This document shows, piece after piece, positions 1-11,228 of a stretch of 64,000 nt of DNA. Positions within the stretch are counted from its first letter, which is position 1; every line of letters begins with the position of its first letter. The DNA lies in assembly GCA_963921825.1 (NCBI GenBank), contig OY997589.1, forward strand, positions 72,400,523 to 72,464,522. Direction: 5' to 3'. The stretch is from Erodium maritimum. Lineage: Eukaryota > Streptophyta > Magnoliopsida > Geraniales > Geraniaceae. The translations under genes and the position numbers were made by a program. The notes beneath the pieces were generated by a model. The model saw only the letters and a program-made list of their open reading frames with translations, had not been told where the DNA came from and made no database searches.

Positions 1-707
1 TCCAACGTTAAGATGGACCTTTCATAATTAGAGTTAGGGTTAGGGTTAGGGTTTGATAACAGCCAGTAGAGAACTCCTTTAGCACATATTGCACCTTCCG
101 CCTTGTTCCAAATCCGGCTGGGGACGTCTCCGGCGTGCCTCCTCCACCCGTCCGGGCTTCCCAAGGTGTATATCTCAAGCTCGGTCGTCGCCTCATCAAA
201 ATTTCTACGCACGAATCTCGTGATCTTATATTGGCCACTACACGGACAAAACCCTAGATCATAGATCTCGGAGTGGAAGGGAGCGTCGTTGCTAGGTTTA
301 GGAACGGAGACACATTCTCCGATGGTGGGATTGCATACGTAAACATCAGCAATAATACTATCGTTGTGTAAACAAAACAAGCATACCAGACCATTGCATG
401 AAGAGATGCGGCTCCGATAAACCTGAGCGGAGGTGAAGGTGGAAGGGAAGGAGATGGGCTTGATGGTGACGGTTTGGTCTTGGGGGTCGCCCGGAGCATT
501 TTCATCAAGGATGGCGAATTTGGGTGATTCGTGATCGAAGAACAAAAACTGGACGTCGGTTTTGGCGAGTAAAGGGTTGGGGATGTGGCTGTGCCATAGC
601 TTGCAAACAAGCATGCAGTTGAAGATCTCTTTGAGGGATAGTGTTGATGTGATTTTGCTGATAACCTGTGTGGGTAACACCAGGAAGAAGTTTATTTGGT
701 TTTCCAT
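1..707 (-). CDS. F-box protein with F-box-associated domain, C-terminus beyond the window
   Basis: An uninterrupted frame of 235 codons starts at the ATG at 707-705 and leaves the window at base 1. F-box proteins are substrate receptors of SCF ubiquitin ligases: the F-box binds SKP1 and the C-terminal part binds the target. Residues about 8-45 fit a divergent F-box (hydrophobic LPTQVISKI, then the CKLWHSHI end). Residues about 102-111 carry ISSCNGLVCL, the hallmark that opens the plant F-box-associated domain, followed by CNPTIGE at 125-131, IYDLGF at 148-153 and GVLYWL at 211-216, all typical of that domain. The start is the first ATG before the F-box. Residues about 219-226 are an Asn-Pro repeat made by a TTAGGG-like tract. 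The usual family length is 350-420 residues, so roughly 40% lies outside. The family assignment is firm; the substrate is unknown. Confidence 0.88.
   Translation of the reverse strand, partial: MENQINFFLVLPTQVISKITSTLSLKEIFNCMLVCKLWHSHIPNPLLAKTDVQFLFFDHESPKFAILDENAPGDPQDQTVTIKPISFPSTFTSAQVYRSRISSCNGLVCLFCLHNDSIIADVYVCNPTIGECVSVPKPSNDAPFHSEIYDLGFCPCSGQYKITRFVRRNFDEATTELEIYTLGSPDGWRRHAGDVPSRIWNKAEGAICAKGVLYWLLSNPNPNPNSNYERSILTL
33..54. repeat. Short telomere-like TTAGGG tract inside a coding region
   Basis: Three TTAGGG units plus a partial unit lie within the F-box gene and read in frame on the minus strand as alternating Asn and Pro. The unit is TTAGGG rather than the usual plant TTTAGGG. 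Three units are too few to suggest a former chromosome end; an in-frame microsatellite is the simpler reading. Confidence 0.7.
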
Positions 708-1060
708 GGAATTGAATGAGGAGATGTCGAGCTATATTAAGAGATGGTATGTGTATATATAATAGGTTTTGAGTGTTCACAAACCCTAATGTACTCAAAT
801 GATCAGCAAATATCGGTTCCCATCCACCACTATGGGCTGAGAACATGAAACTAGGGCAGGCCTTATAATTCTCGGGGCTAAGCAAAACTTTTGAACGAGA
901 TCCATTTTATTCGATCAAACATTTTTTTTTGTATAAGAGGGATATAATATAGGATTAATTACGTAATCTACTCAGATATAATATAGGATTAATTACGTAA
1001 TCTACTCAAACCAATCGTCGTATTGTAATATATATGCACACTAACATTTAAAAGCGTACA
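708..1060 (-). promoter_or_regulatory. Upstream region of the F-box gene with a 34-bp perfect tandem duplication
   Basis: No gene is seen here. The stretch is the 5' flank of the minus-strand F-box gene. A 34-bp AT-rich unit occurs twice in perfect tandem at 941-974 and 975-1008. No clear TATA box can be assigned because the region is AT-rich throughout. It ends at the probable 5' target duplication of the neighbouring LINE. Confidence 0.45.
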
Positions 1061-1142
1061 CTCAGCTCAAAACTAGAGTTCTCTCGACCGTAATATTTGG
1101 ACGTAGGGATTAAGGTTCCGTCACCTAGCGTGTGGATTTGTA

Positions 1143-2510
1143 TTGACGCCGTCGTTCGGTTTACGTGGTGTTGTAGGTGCGATGGTTTCGGTATTGGACG
1201 AACTTCAGTTGAAGATGCAGGGCATAGTTATTGACGAGGACGATGAAGGAACTACGGTTCCGAAGGATGTTCTGGCCGACGGGGCGACATGTATCGTTTC
1301 GGGTCGGCTGCAAAAGTTCTATCAGACAAACCCTTACGGGTGGCAGTGTTTCGTGATGTGATGAGGAATATTTGGAACGCCAAGGGGATCCCCACGCAGA
1401 CGCAGGCGCCGGGCATCACTGGCTTCTTCTTTGCAAACCAGAAGGCTCATCGGAGGGTATAAGAGAAGGAGCCTTGGACTTTCAACAAGGCACTAGTAGC
1501 CCTATCAAAGTATTCGGGGGAGGAAGAAACAAATGATCTGACGTTCGATCATACGGCTTTATGGGTTCAGTCATCAAATCTGCCGTTTGATGCACTGACT
1601 AAACCAGTTGGAGAATTGATCGGCGAGAGACTAGGGGGTGTTGGAGGTAGATTGTAATGAGGAGGGTCGTGCATGGGAAGATAATGTGCATATCAGGGTG
1701 AGATGGTGCATTGCAAACCCTCTCCGGAATACGTTGAAACTTTGGTTGGGAGAGAAGGATAAACTTGTTTATGTTCTGTTGCAATACGAACGATTACCGG
1801 ATTTTTGTTATGGTTGCGGCAGGATGGGGCATATTGACAAGGACTGTGAAGATGAATCGAAGGAATCCAACACGAAATTAAAACGATTCAGGTCCCACAT
1901 CAGGGCCGAGACTCCAAGGGAAATGGGGCAAGAATATTACCAAAGGCCATCTGAATCGTGGGACACACAATTAAGCAGTCGGACTGAGAGAAGTGGGAAG
2001 GTGGGGGAGACTGGAGGTCGGGTTAGAAGGTCGGAATCCCCTATAAACTCGAGGTCTATAAGTGAGTCATAGATGAATGAAGGAAGGACATTGTTGCCGC
2101 ATGTGATACGGAGGGTAGGGGAGCTGGTAAAGAACATGCAGGTTATTGAAGATGGTATGTTGGTTGATGATGTGCGAAGGCTGGAGGATCAGAATGTTTC
2201 GGTAGAGGAAGGGGAGCTCAGTAGAGAGTATGGAGCACAAGAACAGTTGATTGTGGTCGTGCTGGTAACTGGAGGGTCGGGGAGTAAAGGGTTGGCGCTG
2301 AAAAAGTGGAAGTACAAGGCAAGGTTCTCCCATGTAAGCACAGATTCTGAGGGTGCGAATTTATTGAATGACTTACTGGGTAAGAGGAAGAGTGGTGATG
2401 GCATTGTAGTTGAGGATGTGCTGAAGTCTGGAGATGTAATTCATGTGACAGTTACAGAGTCAATGAACGTATTGGCGAGGGTTGCTAAGCAACCCCGCCA
2501 AGAAAAATGA
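1143..2510 (+). pseudogene. LINE ORF1, DUF4283-like region and CCHC zinc knuckle, broken
   Basis: ORF1 proteins of plant LINEs bind the element RNA. The frame from 1143 carries a DUF4283-like start. It then shifts near 1346, has a stop near 1459, and shifts back near 1630. From 1638 the frame is open to 2072 and carries CYGCGRMGHIDKDC at about 1810-1851, a CX2CX4HX4C zinc knuckle. A stop at 2070-2072 separates this from a last open segment, 2073-2510. The stop of ORF1 (TGA at 2508-2510) overlaps the ATG of ORF2 at 2507 as ATGA, so the ORFs were probably coupled by reinitiation. The true N-terminus may lie upstream of 1143. Confidence 0.78.
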
Positions 2511-5500
2511 TTTTCCTTGTTTGGAACTACCGGGGGCTTGGGAACCCCGGGGCAAAACAGTTCCTAATTGAGCTGGTAGCTCAAAAGAAACCCAATGTTG
2601 TGTTTTTATCAGAAACGAAGTGCAGGAGGAATGTGATAGATGGTTTGAAAGGGAGTATGGGGATGGAAGGGTTTTTTTTGGTTGACAGTAACATTAACGG
2701 TAGATGAGGAATAGCCATGTTATGGAGGGATAAGGAGAATGGGATGTTACAATCCTATTCTCCTAATCATGTGGATATGGAGATGTTGAATGAGGAAGGG
2801 GTTACAATCCGTTTGAAATAGAAGACATGTGACATGGAATTTGTTGAGGAGTTTGGGGGAGAGAGGTGCAGGGCCGTGGGCGGTCATGGGAGACTTAAAC
2901 AATAGATTAACCATGGGGGACAGAAGAGGTGGTGGGCATTGCCCAATTGCACTGCAGAACGGGTACATGAGTGCGTTGGTGGAGAGTGTCCTTAGAGACG
3001 TTGGTATTCAGGGGTACAGATTTACTTGGGAGAATAGTAGAAAGGGATTGAATCGGGTGGAAGTTCTGTTGGATAGACTAGCAGTGAACGGGGGTTGGGA
3101 TGCGTTATACCCTGACTCTACTCTGTGGCATGGGGGGTTATCCACCTCGGATCATGCTCTCGTTATTTTGTTTGCTAAAGTAGAATGCAAGGAAAGGAGG
3201 GCGTGAGTTTACAGGTTCAAGGAAACTTGGAACAGGGAGCCAGATTGCGAACGTTTTGTCCGAGCGGTTTGGGAAGAAGGGGGAGAGCTCAGTGTGGTGG
3301 ACCGGTTCACCAGGACAGCCGAGGAATTGGAAAAATGGGCAGCGGCTTCACCTGATTCACTCCAAACACGTATCATAAAATGCAGAGATGAGATGAATCG
3401 ACTCAGAGGTAGATGGGATGCAAGAAGTGGGTCTAGAGTTCAGCACCTGCGGATTGAGCTCAATAAATTATTAGCTCAGAAAGACGATATATGGAGGCAG
3501 AGAGCTAAACAGCACTGAAGTAGAGGAGGGGATATGAATACGAAGTATTTTCATCGCAAGACTACGAGACGGAGGAGGAGAAACCGAATCCACGCATTGG
3601 TGGATGATACGGGTGTGACTCGTAGCTGGGCGCAGGTTTGGAGGAGGTAATGGTGTTGTATTTTGAGGAATTATTTTCTGGTAATGCCGAAAATCTGGAT
3701 GAGGTTAGTGGGCTAATACCAAGGTTGGTGTCAGCCGAGCTGAATATGGAACTATTGAAACCTGTTGAGGAGGAGGAGGTTAGACAGTCGGTTTTTAGCA
3801 TGCAACCACTAAAAGCTCCGGGGCCTGATGGGTTCAACTCGGGTTTCTACCAGAGATTCTGGCCGGTGATTAGGAAGCATATTTGTAAATAGGTCAAAGA
3901 GGTTTTTGTAACGGGATTTTTACCTAGGGAGCTAAACGATACCAATTTAGTTCTAATCCCTAAGGTGAGGTCACCGAGAAGGATGGGGGAATTCAGGCCA
4001 ATAGCCTTATGTAATGTGCTTTACAAGGTGGTGACTAGGTTGATGAGTAGAAGAATGTCTGTTATTTTACAGGGAGTCATCTCAGAGTCACAAAGTGCCT
4101 TTTTGAAAGGCAGACTTATAACTGATAATTTAATGATCTCAGGGGAAGTGTTACATGCACAGAAGAACATGAGACAAGGAAAAGTGGGTAGTATGGCCAT
4201 CAAAGTTGATATGCAGAAAGCTTATGACAGGGTAGATTGGAGGTATCTGGAGACAGTACTCACACCTCACACAGATGGGATTTGATGTACATTGGGTTCG
4301 GCTGATCATGGTATGTGTACGGACGGCCAAACTCTGGGTTTCATCGGAGGGGCGCAAGTTGGGTCCGATAACCCAAGGGAGATGCATCCGACATGGTGAT
4401 CCTTTATCCTCTTTCTTATTCATAATTTGTGCCTAAGGGTTATCCAGGCTTATTGATAATTATGAATTGAGGGGGCTGATACAAGGGACCAAGGTAGTGA
4501 GGGCGGCACCTTCAGTTACCTATTTATTTTTTGCGGACGATAGCTTGTTTTTTGGCAGGGTAATGGAGGGGGAAGCTCAGAACTGGAAGCAACTTTTGGA
4601 CCTTTATGAAAGAGCATCGGGACAGCGGGTAAATGCTTCTAAGTCCTCGTTATCATTTAGTCTGAACACAAGGGAGGATTTACGGAACCGAATTAGTGGG
4701 ATTTTGGGCATGCCTATTGCGGAGACCGAGGGCACCTATCTCGGGTTACCCATGGTGCTAGAGCGCAGAAGATATAAGGCGCTCCAGTTTATTAAGGAGA
4801 GGATAGTTAAGAGAATTGGTAGCTGGTAGGATTTATTGTTGAGCAAGGCAGGGAAGGAGGTCCTTCTGAAATCGTTGGTACAAGCGTTGCCTACCTACAC
4901 CATGAGTGTGTATTTATTGCCTGAGACGTTGATCAGTGAAATAAAGGTGGAGCTGAATAAGTATTGGTGGGAAAATGATGTGCGGACAGGGAAAGGAATC
5001 AGGTGTCGGAGTTGGAATGAGTTGTGTGACCACAAACTCAAAGGAGGTATGAGTTTTAAAATTCTGAATGATTTTAATTTAGCTCTGCTTGGCAAGCAGG
5101 GTTGGAGATTAATGAACAACCTGAGAAGTTTGGTGGCTCGTATCATGAAAGCCAAGTACTATCCGATGTCTGAATTTATTCATGCAGAGACACGACCAAA
5201 CGCTAGTCCTATCTGGAACAGTGTATTGGCAGCCAAGCAGATTGTAGCCCATGATATTAGAAGGAGAACTGGCACTAGGGAGGACACAAGGATCCTAAGG
5301 TCGGCTTGGTTGTCTTCTGATTCGGGATTTATTCAGGTAGAGTCGGCTGGCATTGAAAGTGGTCAGTCAGTGATTTAATGGTAGGGAGCACGAGGAAGTG
5401 GAACGCGGATCTGGTTACTAGAATTTTTGACCCGATGGATGCGTGTATATTTTACGGGTCCCTCTGAGCTCGAGTTTGTCGGAGGATGGTTGGTATTGGA

Positions 5501-6543
5501 AAGGGACACGAAATGGTCAATATAGTGTAAAGGAAGTGTATCGTGCCTTACAGGTTGCGGGAGGGAGGTGGAACGATGCGGACATGGATATTTTTTTGGA
5601 AACACATATGGTCGTTGAAAGTTCCACCTAAGATCACACACTTTCTATGGCGGAGGGTGCAAGGCTTTATTCCTACGAATGACAACCTGAGATTTCTTAG
5701 GGTGGAGGTTGAACCGGAGTGTGTGGTTTGTGGAGCCGAGGAATCGGTTGTTCATGTGATGTTTTAGTGTCCGGTGGAGAGGGCAGTTTGGAGCAGATTT
5801 ACTAGAATGCAGGGGTTGGAGGCAGCCACATTCCGGGAATGGTTGGAGAAAGGGTGGGGGTGGACGGTGAGACTCAGGCTGAGTTAATTGCGGTGACCTG
5901 CTGGGAGCTATGGAAAGTTCGAAACCAAAGGATTAGGAAGGGAAGAGCCCCACTGTAGAGGGAATTTATCGAGGGGCTCAACACTTTTTGGCGGGATGGG
6001 TGGAGGCGCAGATCCCGAGGGTGTAAGGTACAATAGGGGAGGCGGTTTGTATGGATGGGTGGAGGAAACCGGTCGTGGATAAGTGGAAAGTCAATACCGA
6101 TGCTGCTGTGTTCTCAGGGTTTGGGGGAGGTGGAGGTGGAGGTGGGATATGTCGGGACGGGAGGGGTGTGCCTATTTTTCTCAAGTGCTGGGAATTGAAG
6201 GACATTCAAGACCTAGAAGTCCTAGAGGCCTTGACGGTGAAGGAGATGTTGAAGGAGCTCCAGACCCGAGCAATAGAGCACGAAGAGGTTGAGTCGGATT
6301 GCTTGGGCATCGTTCAGTCAATTAATAGTACCTTGTCTTTAAATACTCAACTAGGATCTATTATTGATGACTGTAAGCAGGTTTTACGTGGTTTAAATGA
6401 TGTAAAAGTAGTCCATGGAGGATTGCTAATAGAGTAGCTAATGAGCTAGCCAGAAATGCTCGTGTTTGGGTTAGTAGGGTGTGGGATTGCAATGATTTGC
6501 CAGAACCTATTACTAGGTTACTGGCAAGGGATTTGATTGAATA
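2507..6543 (+). pseudogene. LINE ORF2: endonuclease, reverse transcriptase, zf-RVT and RNase H, broken
   Basis: ORF2 makes the nicking endonuclease and reverse transcriptase for target-primed integration. Starting from ATG 2507, WNYRGLGNP and LSETK mark the APE-type endonuclease, with GDLN near 2900 and SDH near 3150. The RT region shows KAPGPDGF at about 3811-3834, FRPIALCNVLYK near 3995, KVDMQKAYDRVDW near 4203 and the catalytic FADD at 4530-4541. LSKAGKEVLLKSLVQALPTY near 4840 is the usual post-RT motif. A zf-RVT domain follows (about 5600-5790, with CVVCGAEESVVHV), then an RNase H domain (about 6063-6540, WKVNTDAA, VESDCLGIV). Stops interrupt the frame, for example near 2705, 2818, 3204, 3890, 4283, 4827 and 5766, and a frame change lies near 6425. 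Confidence 0.85.
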
Positions 6544-6570
6544 AAATCCAGCACTTTCGTCAAAAAAAAT

Positions 6571-6710
6571 ATTTAAAAACATACATATTTTCCCTAATAT
6601 TTAAACAATATAATATTGATAGTTTTTTTTTCCAAATTTCCGTCTCTGTGAGCTAAGAATTGGCGTAAATGCCCTTACACCAAATTCTACATTTCTTACC
6701 TAAACCCTAG
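6571..6710. other. AT-rich spacer ahead of the tandem array
   Basis: After the LINE tail the sequence is AT-rich. It ends in a TAAACCCTAG tract directly before the first tandem unit. No gene is seen. Confidence 0.4.
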
Positions 6711-7879
6711 AGCTTCCTACGTCTTTTTCAACTTTACCTTTTGCGCGTTGCAGACATTCAAATTTTGAGAGTGAGCTTAGTCGAGAGTGAAGTGAGAATC
6801 GAGCAAGTTGAGCTTCCTACGTCTTTTTCACCTTTACCTTTTGTGAGTTGCGGACATTCATATTTTGAGAGCGAATTGAGATGACAGTGAAGTGAGAATC
6901 AAGCAAGTTGAGCTTCCTACGTCTTTTTCACCTTTACCTTTTCCGAGTTGCGGACATCCGAATTCTGAAAGCGAGCTGAGAGTGAAATTGTCACGCCCCG
7001 AATTCGGCATGACCGAACCCGGAACGTGAACGGTGAAACAGTAAAACGATTTTCAAACATTTTAATAAACCTTTTTAAAACTACCACTTACGTTAATCAA
7101 AAAAATATTTTTAAAGCGGAAAATACGTTCAAAACAATGAACAACACGAGCTACAAGGTACGTCGCTAACTACCCAAAGACCCGGACTTCCGCTCCCAGC
7201 TCATCAAGCTTCGAGGGTTCTCCTAGTCCGCCTCACGACCAGTACCTGCAGGAAAAACAGCAGGGGGTGAGCACTTCGCTCACCGCCACGGATACCGGAT
7301 TGACCACGGCATACCCACAGAAATGCCGGGAACACCGACAACAACAACAACCCCGGGGACTACTACCCCAAAAACACAATTTAGACTGACGGTCACGCAA
7401 TACAACTGTTAAAAACTTCCCAACCATCTCAAAACCCGGACACGTAATGTAGACCCCAAATCAGAGACCGAACAACCATTCCATTAGTCACACCGACAAG
7501 GTAAAGCACAACCCTCACACGATCCTATATGCATTTACTTGTAACTTTCCGCAACCAAACCAGTATTCGCTACTCGTCTCTACCTCAGAGGCATGCGGTA
7601 AAAGTAGTAAAGGGGATGAGCGTTCCGCTCACCTCCACGGATACCCGTTCGATTATGGCATACTAGTAAAGCATCAATAACTACCTCAAAACCTGATACC
7701 AAACCGTCACAACTGCTCACGATATCAATACCTCAAATACTCGCTCACGTAAGGGAAACCTCGAATGGGGATCATATTCTCAACTAAGCAAAACACTATT
7801 GCTCACCATATCAACACCCCAATTACTCGATCACGTAGGGGAAACCTCAAAACGGGGATCATGTTCTCAATTAAGTAAA

Positions 7880-8110
7880 TCACTATTGCTCACAACATCA
7901 ATACCCCAACTACCCGATCACATAGGGGAAACCTCAAACAACCCACTCACGTGAGGGAAACCTCTAACCACCATTCACGTGAGGGAAACCTCAAACAACC
8001 CGTTCATGTGAGGGAAACCTCAAACAACCCGCTCACGTGAGGGAAACCTCAAACCACCCGTTCACGTGAGGGATACCTCGAACAACCCGTTCACGTAGGG
8101 GAAACCTAGT
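7880..8110. repeat. Tandem block of about 29-bp units inside element A
   Basis: A unit of the form CTCACGTGAGGGAAACCTCAA recurs about eight times with small variations. Each unit contains the palindrome CTCACGTGAG. The block is specific to element A among the copies in this window. Confidence 0.75.
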
Positions 8111-8339
8111 TTGTACTACGCCGCAGCGCATCAACCCTAACCCCTCTCCGTGTTGAGACCCTCACACAGAGGCGCTGTATCACCACCGTAGGTTATTGAT
8201 GAGTCTCGAACCCAAGACCTCACCCTTTAACACAGAACTTACGACCTTTGCAAACAAACACAAACGTGAACAAAGTCCCGCAATATCAACACACACAATG
8301 CACGCAAGATCACAAAGGATCAACACACATACTGCACAA

Positions 8340-8700
8340 CCACAAGCCTCAGCACTTTACCGATCGCGCGCCGGAAGGTACGACACACCTCACGGGGACC
8401 ACAGCCCTCGGCACTTTACCGATCGCGCATCGGAAGGTACGACACACCTCACAGGCATAACTCAAGCCTCAACACTTTACCAATCGCGCGCCGGAAGGTA
8501 CGACACACCTCACGGGGACCACAGCCCTCGGCACTTTACCGGTCGCGCATCAGAAGGTACGACACACCTCTCGGGCACAGCTCAAGCCTCAGCACTTTAC
8601 CAATCACGCGTCGGAAGGTACGACACACCTCACAAGGAACACAGCCCTCGGCACTTTACCGGTCGCGCATCGGAAGGTACGACACACCTCACGGGCACAA
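8340..8700. repeat. Tandem block of about 60-bp units inside element A
   Basis: About six units share CACTTTACC, a GATCGCGC core and GGAAGGTACGACACACCTCA. The spacing between CACTTTACC occurrences is close to 60 bp. Because 60 is a multiple of three, the array makes a long but meaningless open frame. Confidence 0.8.
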
Positions 8701-10905
8701 CTCATCCAGGTATCACCAGAACAATCACAATCACAACCAAATATCACACAATACTCCGCAAATAGCAAAATTAACATCACGACTAACTACCACTCAGCAA
8801 GTCAGTCAACAACAAACGGGTTCAATACCCCACAGGCACACATGGCCACACACAAACACAATCAGTTCACTTAACCTACGGGCTCAACCAGGTGCCCACA
8901 TGTGATTCCTATCGCACGGTAAGTTTACTTAACCTACAGCACCACCAAGTGCCACATGCATTTCTAATGTTCGATAAGTTCACTTATCCTACGACATCAC
9001 CAAGTGTCACATGCATTTCTACTAATAACTTTCCCTAGTCAAGGCCGATATTCGGCTACTTTTCCCTACCTCTTGAAGCATGTCAAACCCGAAGCTCGCG
9101 CTCCGGCAATGCTCCAGATTACCCGCTTAGCCTCCTCTTTCAACGGTCGGCGACACGGTCTACAACGATCACAATTAACACACTTTTTAAATAAGCAGGT
9201 GAAACCGAATTTAATGAAATTGACGCCCAAACGCAACCCCGACAATGCCGATCACTTCAAAACTTCCCAATTACTCGACATTGTCAACAATGGGCCCGGA
9301 CAGGCCCGGACAGGCCCGATTCGCCCGGCTCGGCGAATCTTCTTGGGATCGGTAAACGCCCTTCCGGGGCTCCGAAAATTCCCGTTTTTATTTCTACGAC
9401 CTTAAAATAATTTGCGTGTTCCAACGCAATCGACGGAACCAAATTCCGACGTCCGAGCGATTTATTTCGCGTTTAAAGTTTCTAAACCCGATAGTTCCGA
9501 TTTTCCCAATTTAATTCCATAATTTTATACGGGTTTAAATTATCGACTCGGGGATCGTCCAAGACCACATGAACTCGAAAAACCCGACACCCGAGCACGT
9601 GGGCCCCACCCGGCCACACCGGAAAATGCTCATTTTCGCCCCAAAACGTTCCTAACGACCTCTAAACCTCAACCGTTCATCATTTAATCAATTCTAAACG
9701 AACGCTTAGAAATCAAACACGTCGAAACGAGGAAAATTCGGGTTCTTACCGTAGGCAACGACAAGGGAGTGACGTTTACGCAAGAACAATCCCGATCCAA
9801 CGGTCGGATCGTCGTCGATCTTCAAAATTCTCACACTTTTTCTTATTTTCTCTCTTCTCCTTCTCTCTCTTCTTTCTCTCTCCCTTTCAGTCTTTTCTTT
9901 TCTGTTATGGCCGAAACACACTCCAACCTTTCCTTTTTTAATTTTTTTTAACAACACAATCAAACAAAAAGACCACATTACCCACCTTTTTCATTTTGTT
10001 TGTTCCTTAAAGTAAAGGGCACAATTGTAAACTCACTCCCAACCACCACTTTCATGACAAGTGTCATGTGGGTCCCACTAGTTTGAGAAATATCATTGTA
10101 GATATTTTTCAATCAGATTCGCGAAATTCGGCCGTTTCGGACGCCGTACGGGCCCATTTTCCAAGAATTTATGAAATTTACCATGCTACAAGGAAACGGT
10201 CCAACTAAGACCACTGTAACGACGGCTAAGCTTTTTGGATCCAAATCGGGCCTCGAACGGACCAAAATGTCTCTCGGTTGACTTTTTCGGCAAAAAGTCA
10301 ATTTTTCCCGAACTGGTCAAAAAGTTGCCCTGAGTCACCCAGAACTCACTTTGGCCGATATCGGGGTCAACTTAAGTCCGATATGACCCTAGGGGTCAAT
10401 TTTAGGTTCATCTAGGTGTGTGTCCCAAAATTTTAAATTTTTCCGTTTTTCCGCCGATTTGACCGGCGTTGACCGGGAGCGGTTCTTACAGAAATGAGAA
10501 TCGAGTGAGTAGAGCTTCCTACGTCTTTTTCACCTTTACCTTTTGCAAGTTGCGGACATTCAAATTCTGCGAGCGAGCTGAGCTGAGAGTGAAGTGAGAA
10601 TCGAGCGAGTTGAGCTTCCTACGTCTTTTTCACCTTGAACTTTTGCAAGTTGCGGACATTCGAATTCTGAGAGTGAAGTGAGAATGGAGCGAGTTGAGTT
10701 TCCTACGTCTTTTTCACCTTTACCTTTTGCAAATTGCGTACATTCGAATTCTGATAGCGAGCTGAGCTGAGAGTGAAGTGAGAATCGATCGAGTTGAGCT
10801 TCCTACGTCTTTTTCACCTTTACCTTTTCCTAGTTGCGGAAATTCAAAGTATGCGAGCGAGCTTGAGCTAAGAGTAAATGAGAATCGAGCGAGTTGACCT
10901 TCTTT

Positions 10906-11228
10906 CTTCGTTGAAGAGCAATTCCGACGCGGCCTGCCATATGGATGGGAAATTCAAAAGTTTAGTAAAATTATATCTTGAGCTTGAAGGCTCTAATATT
11001 CCATTGCTTAAAATTATTTAGGATGTATATGTTAATTTGTAAGTGAATGAAAAGTACTGAGTGTCATGTAGGCCCTAAATTTTATGTTAGTGTAGGGTTT
11101 TGAAGAATTTGATGTTCTGAATCATTTGAGTTTTGTGTGTGATGGTATCACGAAGTATTTGTTGATTATAATTTCTTGGAGCGTTGATTCGTTCATGAAA
11201 CCAAGTTGAAAACAAATACTTCAAACTT
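10906..11228. other. Intergenic DNA, no gene seen
   Basis: AT-rich DNA between the tandem array and the poly-T end of a minus-strand LINE fragment. No ORF or recognisable element is seen. Confidence 0.4.

Larger units (their letters stand above)
1061..6570 (+). mobile_element. L1-type LINE, nearly full length, inactivated
   Basis: The span holds ORF1 with a zinc knuckle, ORF2 with endonuclease, reverse transcriptase, zf-RVT and RNase H modules, and a short A-rich tail at 6562-6570. A probable 15-bp target duplication flanks it: 1046-1060 and 6571-6585 agree at 13 of 15 bases. Plant L1 elements of this type are usually 5-7 kb, so 5.5 kb suggests almost the whole unit. Several stops and frame changes break both ORFs, and the decayed target duplication fits an old insertion. 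The 5' boundary rests on the duplication alone. Confidence 0.85.
6989..10490 (+). mobile_element. Element A: 3.5-kb noncoding solo-LTR-like unit (TG...CA)
   Basis: It starts TGTCACGCCCCGAATTC, ends GGTTCTTACA, and is flanked by a perfect 5-bp duplication GAAAT at 6984-6988 and 10491-10495. TG...CA ends and a 5-bp duplication are the signature of an LTR. With no coding domain inside, a solo LTR of a long-LTR retrotransposon is the best call, and a noncoding LARD-type unit is the alternative. It carries tandem blocks at about 7880-8110 (near 29 bp) and 8340-8700 (near 60 bp), plus conserved stem-loops at 7266-7284, about 9240-9290 and about 10275. The 189-codon frame at 8196-8765 is only the 60-bp repeat read through. 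Confidence 0.85.
6711..10905 (+). repeat. Tandem array of about 90-100-bp units, split by element A
   Basis: Units begin with AGCTTCCTACGTCTTTTTCA, followed by CACCTTTACCTTTTG and a GAGTTGCGGACATTC-like segment, and end with GTGAAGTGAGAATCGAGCGAG. Unit starts lie at about 6711, 6811 and 6911, and after the insertion at about 10513, 10613, 10698 and 10797. The array proper occupies 6711-6988 and 10496-10905. Removing element A (6989-10490) and one copy of its target duplication restores the period. No ORF runs through it. The array begins right after AAACCCTAG, which often occurs in plant 5'UTRs, so it could be expanded leader DNA, but no adjoining gene is recognised. Confidence 0.85.

Noticed and set aside
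33-54. Interstitial telomere or ancient fusion site
   Set aside because: Only three TTAGGG units, inside an open coding frame; the neighbouring DNA has no further telomere repeats.
8196-8765. 189-codon plus-strand open frame
   Set aside because: It is the 60-bp tandem repeat of element A read through. The period is a multiple of three, so stops are avoided, and no domain or start context supports it.
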